A stretch of DNA of 64,000 nucleotides from Entoloma clypeatum (GCA_963565915.1 OY751489.1:1-64000); one strand, 5' to 3'; shown: positions 1 through 9,111, counted from the stretch's first letter. The notes: generated by a model not told the origin, from the letters alone. A program made the numbers and translations.

Positions 1-179
1 CCCCTAACCCCTAACCCCTAACCCCTAACCCCTAACCCCTAACCCTAACCCCTAACCCCTAACCCTAACCCCTAACCCCTAACCCCTAACCCTAACCCCT
101 AACCCCCTAACCCCTAACCCCTAACCCCTAACCCCCTAACCCCTAACCCCTAACCCCCTAACCCTAACCCCTAACCCCT
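1..179. repeat. Terminal telomeric repeat array (C-strand)
   Basis: Tandem CCCCTAA units, interspersed with CCCTAA and CCCCCTAA variants, fill the first 179 bases. Read from the other strand this is TTAGGGG with a variable G run, running towards the end of the molecule, so the left edge is a chromosome end. The array stops abruptly at 179-180, where it joins the inside of a retroelement repeat block whose undamaged copy starts farther left (compare around 4988). The variable number of C residues looks like template slippage by telomerase; that is inference. Confidence 0.97.
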
Positions 180-797
180 GCTTGTTCGCCCTTGCTTACT
201 CCAGCTCTGATGTCGACCATTGTGTCTGGCGTTTTTACGTACATTTCGTAAATAATGTACTTAGGTGGTTTCCCGTAACTGTTCTTACATGTTACTGGGT
301 ATTGGTTAGTTTTCTTGTTGTGTGTCCTTTGGGATAACGGTCTTCGCCTTCAAAGATCTTCGGACTTTGATGTGGGAGCGATCCGTTATCTCGGTTCACT
401 CGGGTCTCACCCGGACCGCTGGTCCGTGATGGGGATTCCCCATAGCCTTACCCTTGCAGGGTCCTGAGGCACGTGTTACTATGAAATTTCATGGTGGCAC
501 GTGCCTGTGATGGGCGCTGTCTGGGCGAGCGCCGTGTGGCGTCTTCCCTGTCGCGCGACTGTCGGACTATGTGTCGAAGTGAACAATAGGCAGAGTCAGC
601 TGCCCCAGAGAACAATAGCGTTATTGTTCTCTGGCATGACTCAACCGATTGCCGTTTTCGGACCTGATGAGGCCTATAAAGGCCGAAATAGGATCCTGGA
701 CTTATCCCAAGTCCTATTGTCCACATCGGCACACAGGCCCCTCAGTCGCACTCCTCCTCGCTGCGCTCGTCGTAGTGCTCCTCCCCTAACCCCCTCT
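180..797 (+). repeat. pLTR block, type A, copy 1 (5'-truncated by telomere)
   Basis: This non-coding block precedes the complete retroelement copy. It matches 4988-5600 almost base for base and is cut at its left end by telomeric repeats. From left to right it contains a CACGTG...CACGTG inverted repeat enclosing the palindrome ATGAAATTTCAT (470-503), a perfect hairpin with arms CCAGAGAACAATA/TATTGTTCTCTGG near 604-634, and a hammerhead ribozyme at 651-730. It ends in telomere-like CCCCTAACCCCC. PLEs are known to carry such repeats, called pseudo-LTRs, on both sides of the coding region. It is probably the promoter and processing region of the downstream element. Confidence 0.85.
651..730 (+). 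ncRNA. Hammerhead ribozyme 1 (type A)
   Basis: All core elements are present in order. Stem I 5' strand is GGAC (660-663), with a distal GCCG (651-654) across an internal loop. The core CTGATGA (664-670) follows. Stem II is GGCC TATAAA GGCC (671-684), then GAAA (685-688). Stem III is ATAGGA pairing with TCCTAT (712-717). Residue 718 (U) is the expected position 17, and stem I 3' strand is GTCC (719-722) with distal CGGC (727-730). Cleavage is predicted between 718 and 719, giving an AUU triplet, which fits the NUH rule but is less usual than GUC. PLEs of several phyla are known to carry hammerheads in their pLTRs. Confidence 0.88.
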
Positions 798-888
798 TGA
801 CTGTCTATGCCCAACAACTCCGACGCCAACCTTGCACATCGCTCCTGTCGTCACCCAGCCTCCACCATCTCACCCTCCCCCCCTCTCA

Positions 889-2026
889 ATGGCTTCTTCT
901 TCTGCTTTTCGTGCCTCCGGCGCTTTCAACCGCGCCCTCTCCCCACTCGCCGGCGTCCTCGCCGTGCAGTCCAACGCCGAGATGGGCGACACCTCCGCCA
1001 TGTTTGTGGCCGCGCTTGCGGCCGCCAACAGCGTCGAGGACGTCGTCGCCCAGGTCCCTCTCGACTATCGCGTAGCTTTGCGCCCTCTTCTTCTGAAGAC
1101 CAAAGCGCAGACTGAACAGCTCTGCGTTATGTCCGCCACCCTCGCCCGGTGGCGCGACTTCCAAAGCAGGGGGGAGTATCCCCCCGAGGTGCGTCGCTCA
1201 GCACCGGCTCTTCAATTCACGAAGGGCTATTCTGGACAGGCCGAAGCGGACGCATTCCGCAAAGCCTCCGAGAAGCTCCACAAAGAGTTCCTCGACTCCG
1301 CCTTCGCCAATCTTTTTCGCGCCAAGGAGACGGAGTACCAATTCCTCCAGAACGAGCTCACTCCGCAACGCCTTCACACGACTTACTACGTCGTCGTCAA
1401 GGAGAGGATCGCTGTCTTGTGCAAGGACAAGCAGGTCCCCGTTTTCGAGGACGGTGGCGAGCCTGGTGAGCTCGTCATTTCGGAGTGGATACCGGACCCC
1501 CAGGTAAAGAAGAACGCCCTCGCTTTCACCCGTGCCCTGGTCCGGTTCCCCCTTCGCGTCATCTCCGTTGTCGAGGCCATCGACAACGCTCAAAAACACA
1601 AGATGGAACGCAAGAAGGAAATCGCTGCCGCCGCGAAAGTCGCGCAAGGTGACGTTGCCGTCACCAACGAGTCTCTCGAGGCTCTGCTCGACAAAGCAAT
1701 CGCCAAGCGGTTCAGTGGCAAGGAACTGGGCAAGGTAAGTGACTCTGATTACTTCCCTTCCCCTCTAAGTCTCACTGACTTATCGGTCTATTTCTCAGCC
1801 TCTCCCCAAGGGGCTCAAGTTCAAGAAAAACAAGGAGAAAGATGGCAAGACCCGTTCCTCCACCGCCTCCTCCAGCAAGACGACGACGCCGAAAGCGCCG
1901 AAGCCGTTCGTGCCGCCCCCCGCTCGCAAAGCCAGAGCCAAAGCACGCGCGACTGGAGACTCCCCAAAAGGCAAAAAGCCGGGCCCGAAAGGGTCAGCGA
2001 AGGGGAAGGGGAAGGCGCGGTCTTAA
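889..2026 (+). CDS. Spliced ORF1 protein (357 aa) with lysine-rich tail, alternative product
   Basis: A textbook intron lies at 1735-1798: donor GTAAGT, acceptor TTTCTCAG, 64 nt. Exon 1 ends on a codon boundary, and removal shifts the frame. Exon 2 (1799-2026) then encodes 75 residues rich in Lys, Pro, Ser and Ala (PLPKGLKFKKNKEKDGK..., KGKKPGPKGSAKGKGKARS) and stops at TAA 2024-2026. A G/C hairpin GGGGCTTCGGCCCC follows at 2045-2058. A basic tail of this kind would suit nucleic-acid binding. Exon 2 is therefore open in two frames, and the basic one looks more protein-like than the unspliced frame. How the RT would be expressed from spliced RNA (reinitiation, another intron) is unclear. The intron call is inference from splice signals and frame quality. 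Confidence 0.6.
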
Positions 2027-4365
2027 CCGCCGGGATTCTTTTCGGGGCTTCGGCCCCCTCGTCTAAAAACGTGAGTGTCAAAACTGTCTGGAATCGGCCT
2101 TCTACTTACCCGGACTCGATTTTATTGCTATCGTTTCCTTCCGCCATCGCGTATGTACATTGTATTACACCTGTATCTGTATTACTGGCTGCCCAATACA
2201 AAGACCATGTACATCGCTCCCCTGGTGTGAACCTGCCTTTAGAAGTTGAACATCAACTATCAGTGGGATTGAACTACATGTTCAATAGTAAAACTAACGT
2301 TAAGTTAATAACGGAAGCTTATAACGACTTCCGTCGCCGCCTGTTATGGCGCATTTACTTTTCTTTCACTGAAGGAACTTCAAACCTCTATGATCCAGAC
2401 TTTGAGGTAGAACATGAGACTTCTCAGAAACTACCTAAAGTCCCTGCTTATATAGCGCATGGATTGACCCTCGGTAAGATCTTCGTCATGGATACGATAT
2501 CTAAAATCCGGGAGTCTAAGAGTGACGTACCACGCAATCCGAACGCACCGTCCACTCGAGTAATCCAGCGCTTTCTGTATGATAATGACTACGTCGTTAC
2601 CATGACAGATAAAAATTTGGGCATAGCAGTCTCGCGTCGGGATTGGATAATAGAGAAGAGCTTAGATCTACTTAACGATCTCCAGAACTATATAGAAATT
2701 CCGGAGTTCCAAGCTAATCTTATCTTTGCTCATCAATGTACTGCCATGGGCGACATAGCAAAACTTGCTTTTGACGTTCATCCCCTTGGCAAGCAGTTAG
2801 CGCGATTTTTGCGATCAAGAATTACCCCCAAAGAAGAAAAGGGAGGGTTCGCTAAACATACTGTGCCGCAATTTTACGGGATTCCTAAAATTCACAAGGA
2901 ACCTGTTAAGATGCGACCGATTATTCCGTGTCACAGTGCCATCCAGAACCCTGCTGCAAAGTACATTTCTAAATGTCTCAAACCGCTTGTTAAAGCGGCG
3001 CCCACCGTTATTCACGGTACCAAAGATTTGGCGATAAAATTGAGTAAATTGAGGATGATCCCCAACAAGAGATTCTATCTTGTCACCGGCGACGTCGTCG
3101 CGTTCTACCCCTCCATTCCAATTCAACGTTGTCTTGACATCGTTGACTTTCTATATTGCGAATGGTCCGGCTTTGATATAGACGCAGACTACGCGGTGAT
3201 TGACAGAGACGATTTACAACTGCATCAACTTTTCCTGCAGTGTCTCCTTGCTGGTAACCTCAATTTAATAACACAATTCCAAGGAAAATTCTACAAACAG
3301 CGTCGAGGCCTTGCTATGGGCGTAGCTGATTCTCCAGACTTAGCCAATTTGTACGGCTGGTACTTTGAGAAACACTGTGGAATCATGGAGGACCCGTCCG
3401 TAGCCTTCTACGGACGGTACATCGATGATGTACTGGCTTTAGTATATGCCAATTCAGAAGCTGAAGCGCTTCGTATTGTGCAAAAAGTCGCCATCGAAGA
3501 TTGTGTTATTGAGTGGAACGTGTCTGGGTCTCATCAACCCTTCTTGGACATGATGCTGTATCGCGATGAAAGAGGCGCTTTGCAACACATGCCTTATCGC
3601 AAAGCACGTTCACACTTGGAACGAATTCCATACATTTCCCACCACCCGCTCGATGTAAAGAGAGGGACTTTTATCGGTGAAATGTCGAGGCTCGCCACGC
3701 TGAGTAGTCTACAATCGACTTACCTCAGGGCACTGCAACAGTTGGTATTGTTGTATGTGAAGCGTGGGTACCCCGAAGAACTTGTTAAAGCATGGCTTAA
3801 GAAGTACAGTACTGACAGTTGGGCTAAACGTCTCAACGAAGTGAGAAAGGCACCTGCAGAGGTGTTGGTACTTAAGTCACATTTTAATGAGGCATGGAAT
3901 TACTTTTCCGCAAAAGAACTTGGTGACACCATCATCGGATTCTGGCGCGACTATCTTAGTAACGCCGAGCAAGGGAAATTCTCCCTCTCGCACCCACGAT
4001 TTTCCGCTGACCCCGGGGACTTGGCGTCTGTTATGGACGACGAGGACCTGACGGTCATGGTTCACACCGCAGGGGGGGTAACCCCCATGCCGGATATCCG
4101 GGTGTTAGGATTTGATAAACGAAAATTCTTGGTATCGCGAAAGCGTACTCTGAATTTATTTGACTTAACTACTCTTTGGAAAAAGGTGGTGATCACAGGA
4201 ATGGACAAGGAAGCTTCGCGCCAGTCCCCGGTTGTTCGGCTGTCTGCAGACGAACTCGAGGACTCCTCAGATTCAGAACTATCTGAAACCGAAGGAACCG
4301 CACTGGCGCACCTTGTAAATACTCGTCAGAGTCTCGGAGACGCTTGGTTGTCTCGTCACGACTGA
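889..4365 (+). CDS. Penelope-like reverse transcriptase, full copy (unspliced ORF1-RT fusion, 1158 aa)
   Basis: The reverse transcriptase of a PLE. The frame is open from before the first ATG (889) to 4365. The RT half shows motif A TGDVVAFYPSIP, motif B RRGLAMGVADSPDLAN and the catalytic GRYIDDVLAL (YIDD around 3421), plus the PLE/telomerase-like FYGIPKIHKEPVKMRPI segment. The C-terminus is an acidic serine-rich tail ending at LGDAWLSRHD. There is no GIY-YIG endonuclease, which fits the endonuclease-deficient telomere-associated Athena/Coprina group. The first 282 codons form a separate ORF1-like domain that I do not recognise. The frame is continuous only if the intron at 1735-1798 is retained. 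The RT is more diverged from copies 2 and 3 than those are from each other. It appears potentially active. Confidence 0.88.
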   Translation: MASSSAFRASGAFNRALSPLAGVLAVQSNAEMGDTSAMFVAALAAANSVEDVVAQVPLDYRVALRPLLLKTKAQTEQLCVMSATLARWRDFQSRGEYPPEVRRSAPALQFTKGYSGQAEADAFRKASEKLHKEFLDSAFANLFRAKETEYQFLQNELTPQRLHTTYYVVVKERIAVLCKDKQVPVFEDGGEPGELVISEWIPDPQVKKNALAFTRALVRFPLRVISVVEAIDNAQKHKMERKKEIAAAAKVAQGDVAVTNESLEALLDKAIAKRFSGKELGKVSDSDYFPSPLSLTDLSVYFSASPQGAQVQEKQGERWQDPFLHRLLQQDDDAESAEAVRAAPRSQSQSQSTRDWRLPKRQKAGPERVSEGEGEGAVLTAGILFGASAPSSKNVSVKTVWNRPSTYPDSILLLSFPSAIAYVHCITPVSVLLAAQYKDHVHRSPGVNLPLEVEHQLSVGLNYMFNSKTNVKLITEAYNDFRRRLLWRIYFSFTEGTSNLYDPDFEVEHETSQKLPKVPAYIAHGLTLGKIFVMDTISKIRESKSDVPRNPNAPSTRVIQRFLYDNDYVVTMTDKNLGIAVSRRDWIIEKSLDLLNDLQNYIEIPEFQANLIFAHQCTAMGDIAKLAFDVHPLGKQLARFLRSRITPKEEKGGFAKHTVPQFYGIPKIHKEPVKMRPIIPCHSAIQNPAAKYISKCLKPLVKAAPTVIHGTKDLAIKLSKLRMIPNKRFYLVTGDVVAFYPSIPIQRCLDIVDFLYCEWSGFDIDADYAVIDRDDLQLHQLFLQCLLAGNLNLITQFQGKFYKQRRGLAMGVADSPDLANLYGWYFEKHCGIMEDPSVAFYGRYIDDVLALVYANSEAEALRIVQKVAIEDCVIEWNVSGSHQPFLDMMLYRDERGALQHMPYRKARSHLERIPYISHHPLDVKRGTFIGEMSRLATLSSLQSTYLRALQQLVLLYVKRGYPEELVKAWLKKYSTDSWAKRLNEVRKAPAEVLVLKSHFNEAWNYFSAKELGDTIIGFWRDYLSNAEQGKFSLSHPRFSADPGDLASVMDDEDLTVMVHTAGGVTPMPDIRVLGFDKRKFLVSRKRTLNLFDLTTLWKKVVITGMDKEASRQSPVVRLSADELEDSSDSELSETEGTALAHLVNTRQSLGDAWLSRHD
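1735..1798 (+). other. Candidate spliceosomal intron inside the retroelement ORF
   Basis: Donor GTAAGT and acceptor TTTCTCAG lie 64 nt apart, the usual size for introns elsewhere in this window, with TCTCACTGACTTA as a possible branch region. The length is not a multiple of three, so splicing changes the downstream frame. Its presence in genomic DNA shows it is not removed from the RNA copied into the chromosome, or that the copied RNA is an unspliced minority. Confidence 0.6.
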
Positions 4366-4744
4366 GTGTCTTGGCGCTTCGCGGCGTCGAGGGGGATATG
4401 GGAGAACAGTTGGATGTACCGGCTAGACCTACCTGCGTTATGGCGTGTGTATCCCTTTTGTAGTTAGTAGTTTAAGTACGAACGCTGCGGAAGGAGCATA
4501 TGGGAGAACAACGCTAGAGTACCATAATAGTGAGAATTAACTCCTTGCTACCACAGACTTACCTACGAAAGTGAGTCCCCCTTCATTCTCTGACCATTCC
4601 GGTTCTTTAACGGTGGTGAAAATCCACCCTGTCGGTGTAGCTGACCAACGACTTACGGTATAGCGCCTTCGTGCGCAATGGAAAACCATAGGAATTAGCC
4701 TTGGAGCCTAACCCTAACCGTAAGCTCAGTTTATATTGAAAAGA
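4366..4744 (+). other. 3' untranslated region of PLE copy 1, with telomere-like 3' motif
   Basis: A non-coding stretch conserved after the stop codon of every copy (4366, 8722, 11684, 12894). It contains two similar TATGGGAGAACA/GGGAGCATATGGGAG motifs, a short hairpin GGTGG tgaaaa TCCACC near 4612-4627, and at 4707-4725 the sequence CCTAACCCTAACCGTAAGC, which is C-strand telomere-like. Telomere-attached PLEs are known to carry reverse-complement telomeric repeats near the RNA 3' end. This would allow annealing to the chromosome's G-rich overhang. Confidence 0.7.
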
Positions 4745-5600
4745 TATATGCCTGCCTATTGACACACAATAGCCAACAGCTTAACCTAACCTTACCCCCT
4801 AACAGTAACCCCTTACTCCTAACCCCTAACCCCTAACCGGTTAACGTTAGGGGCTGGGGGTGAGTCCGGCCTTTGCTAGACTCAACGACGGACGTGCGCC
4901 CAACCCTAGGGTTGGGTTGGGAATGTGGGTCATCTCGCTCAGCTGGTGTCGGTTCGAACAATCGACATGTCTAGCGATGAGATGACTTGCTTGTTCGCCC
5001 TTGCTTACTCCAGCTCTGATGTCGACCATTGTGTCTGGCGTTTTTACGTACATTTCGTAAATAATGTACTTAGGTGGTTTCCCGTAACTGTTCTTACATG
5101 TTACTGGGTATTGGTTAGTTTTCTTGTTGTGTGTCCTTTGGGATAACGGTCTTCGCCTTCAAAGATCTTCGGACTTTGATGTGGGAGCGATCCGTTATCT
5201 CGGTTCACTCGGGTCTCACCCGGACCGCTGGTCCGTGATGGGGATTCCCCATAGCCTTACCCTTGCAGGGTCCTGAGGCACGTGTTACTATGAAATTTCA
5301 TGGTGGCACGTGCCTGTGATGGGCGCTGTCTGGGCGAGCGCCGTGTGGCGTCTTCCCTGTCGCGCGACTGTCGGACTATGTGTCGAAGTGAACAATAGGC
5401 AGAGTCAGCTGCCCCAGAGAACAATAGCGTTATTGTTCTCTGGCATGACTCAACCGATTGCCGTTTTCGGACCTGATGAGGCCTATAAAGGCCGAAATAG
5501 GATCCTGGACTTATCCCAAGTCCTATTGTCCACATCGGCACACAGGCCCCTCAGTCGCACTCCTCCTCGCTGCGCTCGTCGTAGTGCTCCTCCCCTAACC
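4745..5600 (+). repeat. pLTR block, type A, copy 2 (complete)
   Basis: The most complete type A block. It begins ATATATGCCTGCCTATTGAC, passes through telomere-like repeats and the inverted pair CCCCTAAC/GTTAGGGG around 4834-4855, then the segment matched by copy 1 from position 180. It includes the CACGTG palindrome region (5279-5312) and the hammerhead at 5460-5539. It ends in CTCCTCCCCTAACCCC and runs straight into another block starting with the same ATATATGCCTGCC sequence, so copies 2 and 3 are tandem. Open frames inside it are short and lie over the structured elements; I do not regard them as genes. Confidence 0.8.
5460..5539 (+). ncRNA. Hammerhead ribozyme 2 (type A)
   Basis: Identical in sequence to the ribozyme at 651-730. 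Core CTGATGA at 5473-5479, stem II 5480-5493, GAAA 5494-5497, stem III closing strand TCCTAT 5521-5526, predicted cleavage after 5527, stem I 3' strand GTCC 5528-5531, distal GCCG/CGGC pair at the ends. Confidence 0.88.
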
Positions 5601-5603
5601 CCT

Positions 5604-6415
5604 ATATGCCTGCCTATTGACACACAATAGCCAACAGCTTAACCTAACCTTACCCCCTAACAGTAACCCCTTACTCCTAACCCCTAACCCCTAACCTAAC
5701 CCTAACCGGTTAACGTTAGGGGCTGGGGGTGAGTCCGGCCTTTGCTAGACTCAACGACGGACGTGCGCCCAACCCTAGGGTTGGGTTGGGAATGTGGGTC
5801 ATCTCGCTCAGCTGGTGTCGGTTCGAACAATCGACATGTCTAGCGATGAGATGGCTTGCTTGTTCGCCCTTGCTTACTCCAGCTCTGATGTCGACCATTG
5901 TGTCTGGCGTTTTTACGTACATTTCGTAAATAATGTACTTAGGTGGTTTCCCGTAACTGTTCTTACATGTTACTGGGTATTGGTTAGTTTTCTTGTTGTG
6001 TGTCCTTCGGGATAACGGTCTTCGCCTTCAAAGATCTTCGGACTTTGATGTGGGAGCGATCCGTTATCTCGGTTCACTCGGATCTCACCCGGACCGCTGG
6101 TCCGTGATGGGGATTCCCCATAGCCTTACCTTTGCAGGGTCCTACTCGGGTCCTGTCTTGGCGAGCGCTGTTGTGGCGTTTTCCTCTCACGACCTGTCAG
6201 GCGTGTGACGAAGTGGACAATAGGCGGAGTCAGCTGCCCAGAGAACAATAGTTCTATTGTTCTCTGAATGACTCAACCGATTGCCGTTTTCGGACCTGAT
6301 GAGGCCTATAAAGGCCGAAATAGGATCCCGGACTTATCCCAAGTCCTATTGTCCACATCGGCACACAGGCCCCTCAGTCGCACTCCTCCTCGCTGCGCTC
6401 GTCGTAGTGCTCCTC
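5604..6415 (+). repeat. pLTR block, type A variant, copy 3
   Basis: A second tandem type A block with the same left part as 4745-5600. The CACGTG...CACGTG segment is missing, and the text between the GGGGATTCCCC box and the hairpin reads more like type B (GACCTGTCAGGCGTGTGACGAAGTGGACAATAGG). The hairpin here is perfect with arms CAGAGAACAATAG and CTATTGTTCTCTG (6239-6266). It looks like a variant or recombinant between the two pLTR lineages. It ends in CTCCTCCCCTAACC at an interstitial telomeric array. Confidence 0.75.
6283..6362 (+). ncRNA. Hammerhead ribozyme 3 (type A variant)
   Basis: Core CTGATGA at 6296-6302, stem II GGCC TATAAA GGCC, GAAA, stem III ATAGGA/TCCTAT, predicted cleavage before GTCC at 6351-6354. 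One change from the other type A copies (CCCGGAC instead of CCTGGAC) lies in the stem III loop, outside the catalytic core. Confidence 0.87.
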
Positions 6416-6488
6416 CCCTAACCCCTAACCCCTAACCCCTAACCCCCTAACCCCCTAACCCCCCTAACCCCCCTAACCCCCTAACCCT
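6413..6488. repeat. Interstitial telomeric array 1
   Basis: Tandem CCCCTAA, CCCCCTAA and CCCCCCTAA units lie between the pLTR block on the left and a 5'-truncated retroelement on the right. The same orientation as the terminal array implies that this point was once the chromosome end and was later extended by new retroelement and telomere addition. Confidence 0.92.
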
Positions 6489-8721
6489 ACCGTTTCCTCG
6501 CGCCATTGACTATGTACATTGTATTACGCCTGTATCTGAACTACTCGCTGCCCAATACAAAGATCATGTGCATCGCTCCCCCGGCGTGAATTTGCCTTTA
6601 GAAGTTGAACATCAACTATCGGTGGGATTAAACTACATGTTTAATAGTAAAATTAATTCTAAATTAATAACGAAAGCATACCATGACTTTCGTCGTCGCC
6701 TGTTATGGCGCATTTACTTCTCCTTCACCGAAGGAACTTCAAATCTTTATGATCCTGACTTTGAGGTAGACCATGAGGTCTCTCAGAAACTACCTAAAGT
6801 CCCAGCTTACATAGCGTACGGATTGGATCTCGGTAAGCTCTTCGTCATGAATACGTTAGCTAAAATCCGGGATTCTAAGAGCGACGAACCACACCGTTTC
6901 GGCGCACCGTCGCCTCGGTATATCCAACGCTTTCTGTATGATAACGACTACGTCGTCACCATGACAGATAAAAATTTGGGCGTAGCAGTCTCGCGTCGAG
7001 ACTGGATCATAGAGAAGAGCCAAGATCTGCTGAACGATCTCCAGAATTATATAGAAATTCCGGAGTTCCAGGCTAATTTAATCTTCGCTCACCAATGTAC
7101 TGCCATGGAGGAAATAGCAAAGCTTGCTTTTAATGTTCATCCCCTTGGCAAGCAGTTAGCACGTTTTTTGCGATCTAAGGTTACACCTAAAGAAGTAAAG
7201 GGCGGGTTCACCAAACATACTGTGCCTCAGTTCTACGGGATCCCCAAGATCCATAAGGAACCTGTAAAAATGAGACCTATCATCCCATGCCACAGTGCCA
7301 TCCAGAACCCAGCTGCAAAGTACATTTCTAAATGTCTCAAACCGCTTGTACAAGCGGCGCCATCCATTATCCATGGAACCAAAGACTTGGCGATAAAATT
7401 GAGTAAATTACGGATGATCCCCGGCAAGAGGTTTTACCTCGTCACTGGTGACGTTGTAGCGTACTACCCTTCCATTCCAATTCAACGATGCATCGACATC
7501 GTTGATTCTCTATACTGTGAATGGTCAGGCTTTGATCTAGACGCTGAGTTCGCACTCATTGACCGAGACGTTTTACAACTGCACGAACTATTCCTGCAGT
7601 GTCTCCTTGTCGGCAACCGTAATTTGGTAACACAATTCCAAGATAAATTCTACAAACAGCGTAGAGGCCTTGCTATGGGCGTAGCTGATTCTCCCGATCT
7701 TGCCAACCTGTTCGGTTGGTGGTACGAGAGAAAATGTGGAGTTATGGAGGATCCTAACGTAGCATTCTACGGTAGGTACATTGATGATGTACTAGGACTA
7801 GTATACGCTAGTAGCGAAGCTGAAGCGCTTCGCACTATCCAGAAAGTCGTCATTGAAGATTGTGTTATTGAATGGAACGTGTCCGGATCTCATCAATCCT
7901 TCTTGGACATGATGTTGTATCGCGACGAAAGCGGCGTCTTACAACACATGCCTTATCGCAAAGCACGCTCCAACCTGGAAAGAATTCCATACATTTCCTA
8001 CCATCCCCTCGATGTCAAAAGAGGGACTTTTATTGGTGAAATGTCGAGGCTCGCCACGCTGTGTAGTTTACAATCAACTTACCTTAGGGCACTACAACAA
8101 TTGGTTTTGTTGTACGTGAAGCGCGGCTACCCCGAAGAACTCGTTAGAGCCTGGCTTAAGAAGTACAGTGCTGACAGTTGGGCAAAACGTCTCAACGAAC
8201 AGAGAAAGGCACCGGCAGAAGTGTTGGTACTTAAGTCTGAATTCAACGAGGCATGGAATTACTTCTCCGCAAAAGAACTTGGTGACACCATCATTGGATT
8301 CTGGCGCACTTATTTAAGTAACGCCGAGCAAGGGAAATTCTCCCTCTCGTACCCGCGTTTCTCGGCTGACACCGGGGACTTGTCGTCTGTTGTGGACGAT
8401 GAGGACCTGACTGTTGAGGTCCACACCTCTGGGGGCATCACCCCCATGCCGGACATTAGGGTATTAGGATTTGATAAGAAAAAGTTCTTAGTGTCGCGGA
8501 AGCGCACTCTGAACTTGTTTGATTTGACCAGCCTTTGGAAAAAGGTGGTGATCACAGGAATGGACAAGGAAGCTTCTCGCCTCTCGCCCACCCGTCGACT
8601 GTCTGCTGCAGATATCGAGGACTCCTCAGATTCGGAAGATTCCGAAACCGAAGGGAGGGCATTGGCGAACCTTGTTAATACTCGTCAGAGTCTTGGAGAC
8701 GCTTGGCTGGCTAAAAACTAG
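6487..8721 (+). pseudogene. PLE reverse transcriptase, copy 2 (5'-truncated, RT domain intact)
   Basis: The sequence resumes within the coding region, at the point equivalent to about 2127 of copy 1, directly after telomeric repeats. All of ORF1 and the promoter are missing. The remaining frame is open for over 700 codons with no stop and keeps motif A (TGDVVAYYPSIP), RRGLAMGVADSPDLAN and YIDD (around 7777-7788). There is no GIY-YIG domain. It has no start of its own, so I treat it as a dead fragment with an undamaged catalytic domain, which suggests recent insertion. It is nearly identical to copy 3 where they overlap. Confidence 0.88.
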
Positions 8722-9111
8722 TCTTGTGTCTTTGCTGTTCTCGGACAGCAAGAAGGGATGTGGGAGATCAGTTGGATGATCCGGCTAGGCCTACCTGCGT
8801 GATTGCATGTGTACCCCCATTTTAGTCAGTAGTTTAAGTACGAACGCTGGGGTGGGAGCATATGGGAGAGCAACGCTAGAGATCCACAATAGTGAGAATT
8901 GACTCCTTACTCCACAGACATACCTACCTCACGGTAAGTCCCTTCGCTTGATTCTGAGCATTCCGGTTCTTTTACAGGTGGTGGAACTCCACCTTGTCAA
9001 CACAACTGGCCTAAAGCCTTACGGAAAATCGATGTCGTTTCGATTGGCAAAAGCCTAGGGCGTCTAACCCTAACCGTAAGCGCAGCTTTCATCTAAATAA
9101 TGATTGCCCGC
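8722..9111 (+). other. 3' untranslated region of PLE copy 2
   Basis: Homologous to 4366-4744. It keeps the GGAGCATATGGGAGAGCAACG motif region, the hairpin GGTGG tggaac TCCACC with a changed loop, and the telomere-like TCTAACCCTAACCGTAAGC at 9062-9080. Confidence 0.7.

Noticed and set aside
1198..1647. 149-codon minus-strand frame over the retroelement ORF1
   Set aside because: Shadow of the GC-rich coding strand; no domain and not conserved as a feature.
4847..5929. Small proteins encoded in the pLTR blocks (frames of 60-106 codons recurring in each copy)
   Set aside because: They recur only because the blocks are repeated, and they run over ribozyme and hairpin structures. They lack conserved start contexts and differ in length between copies.
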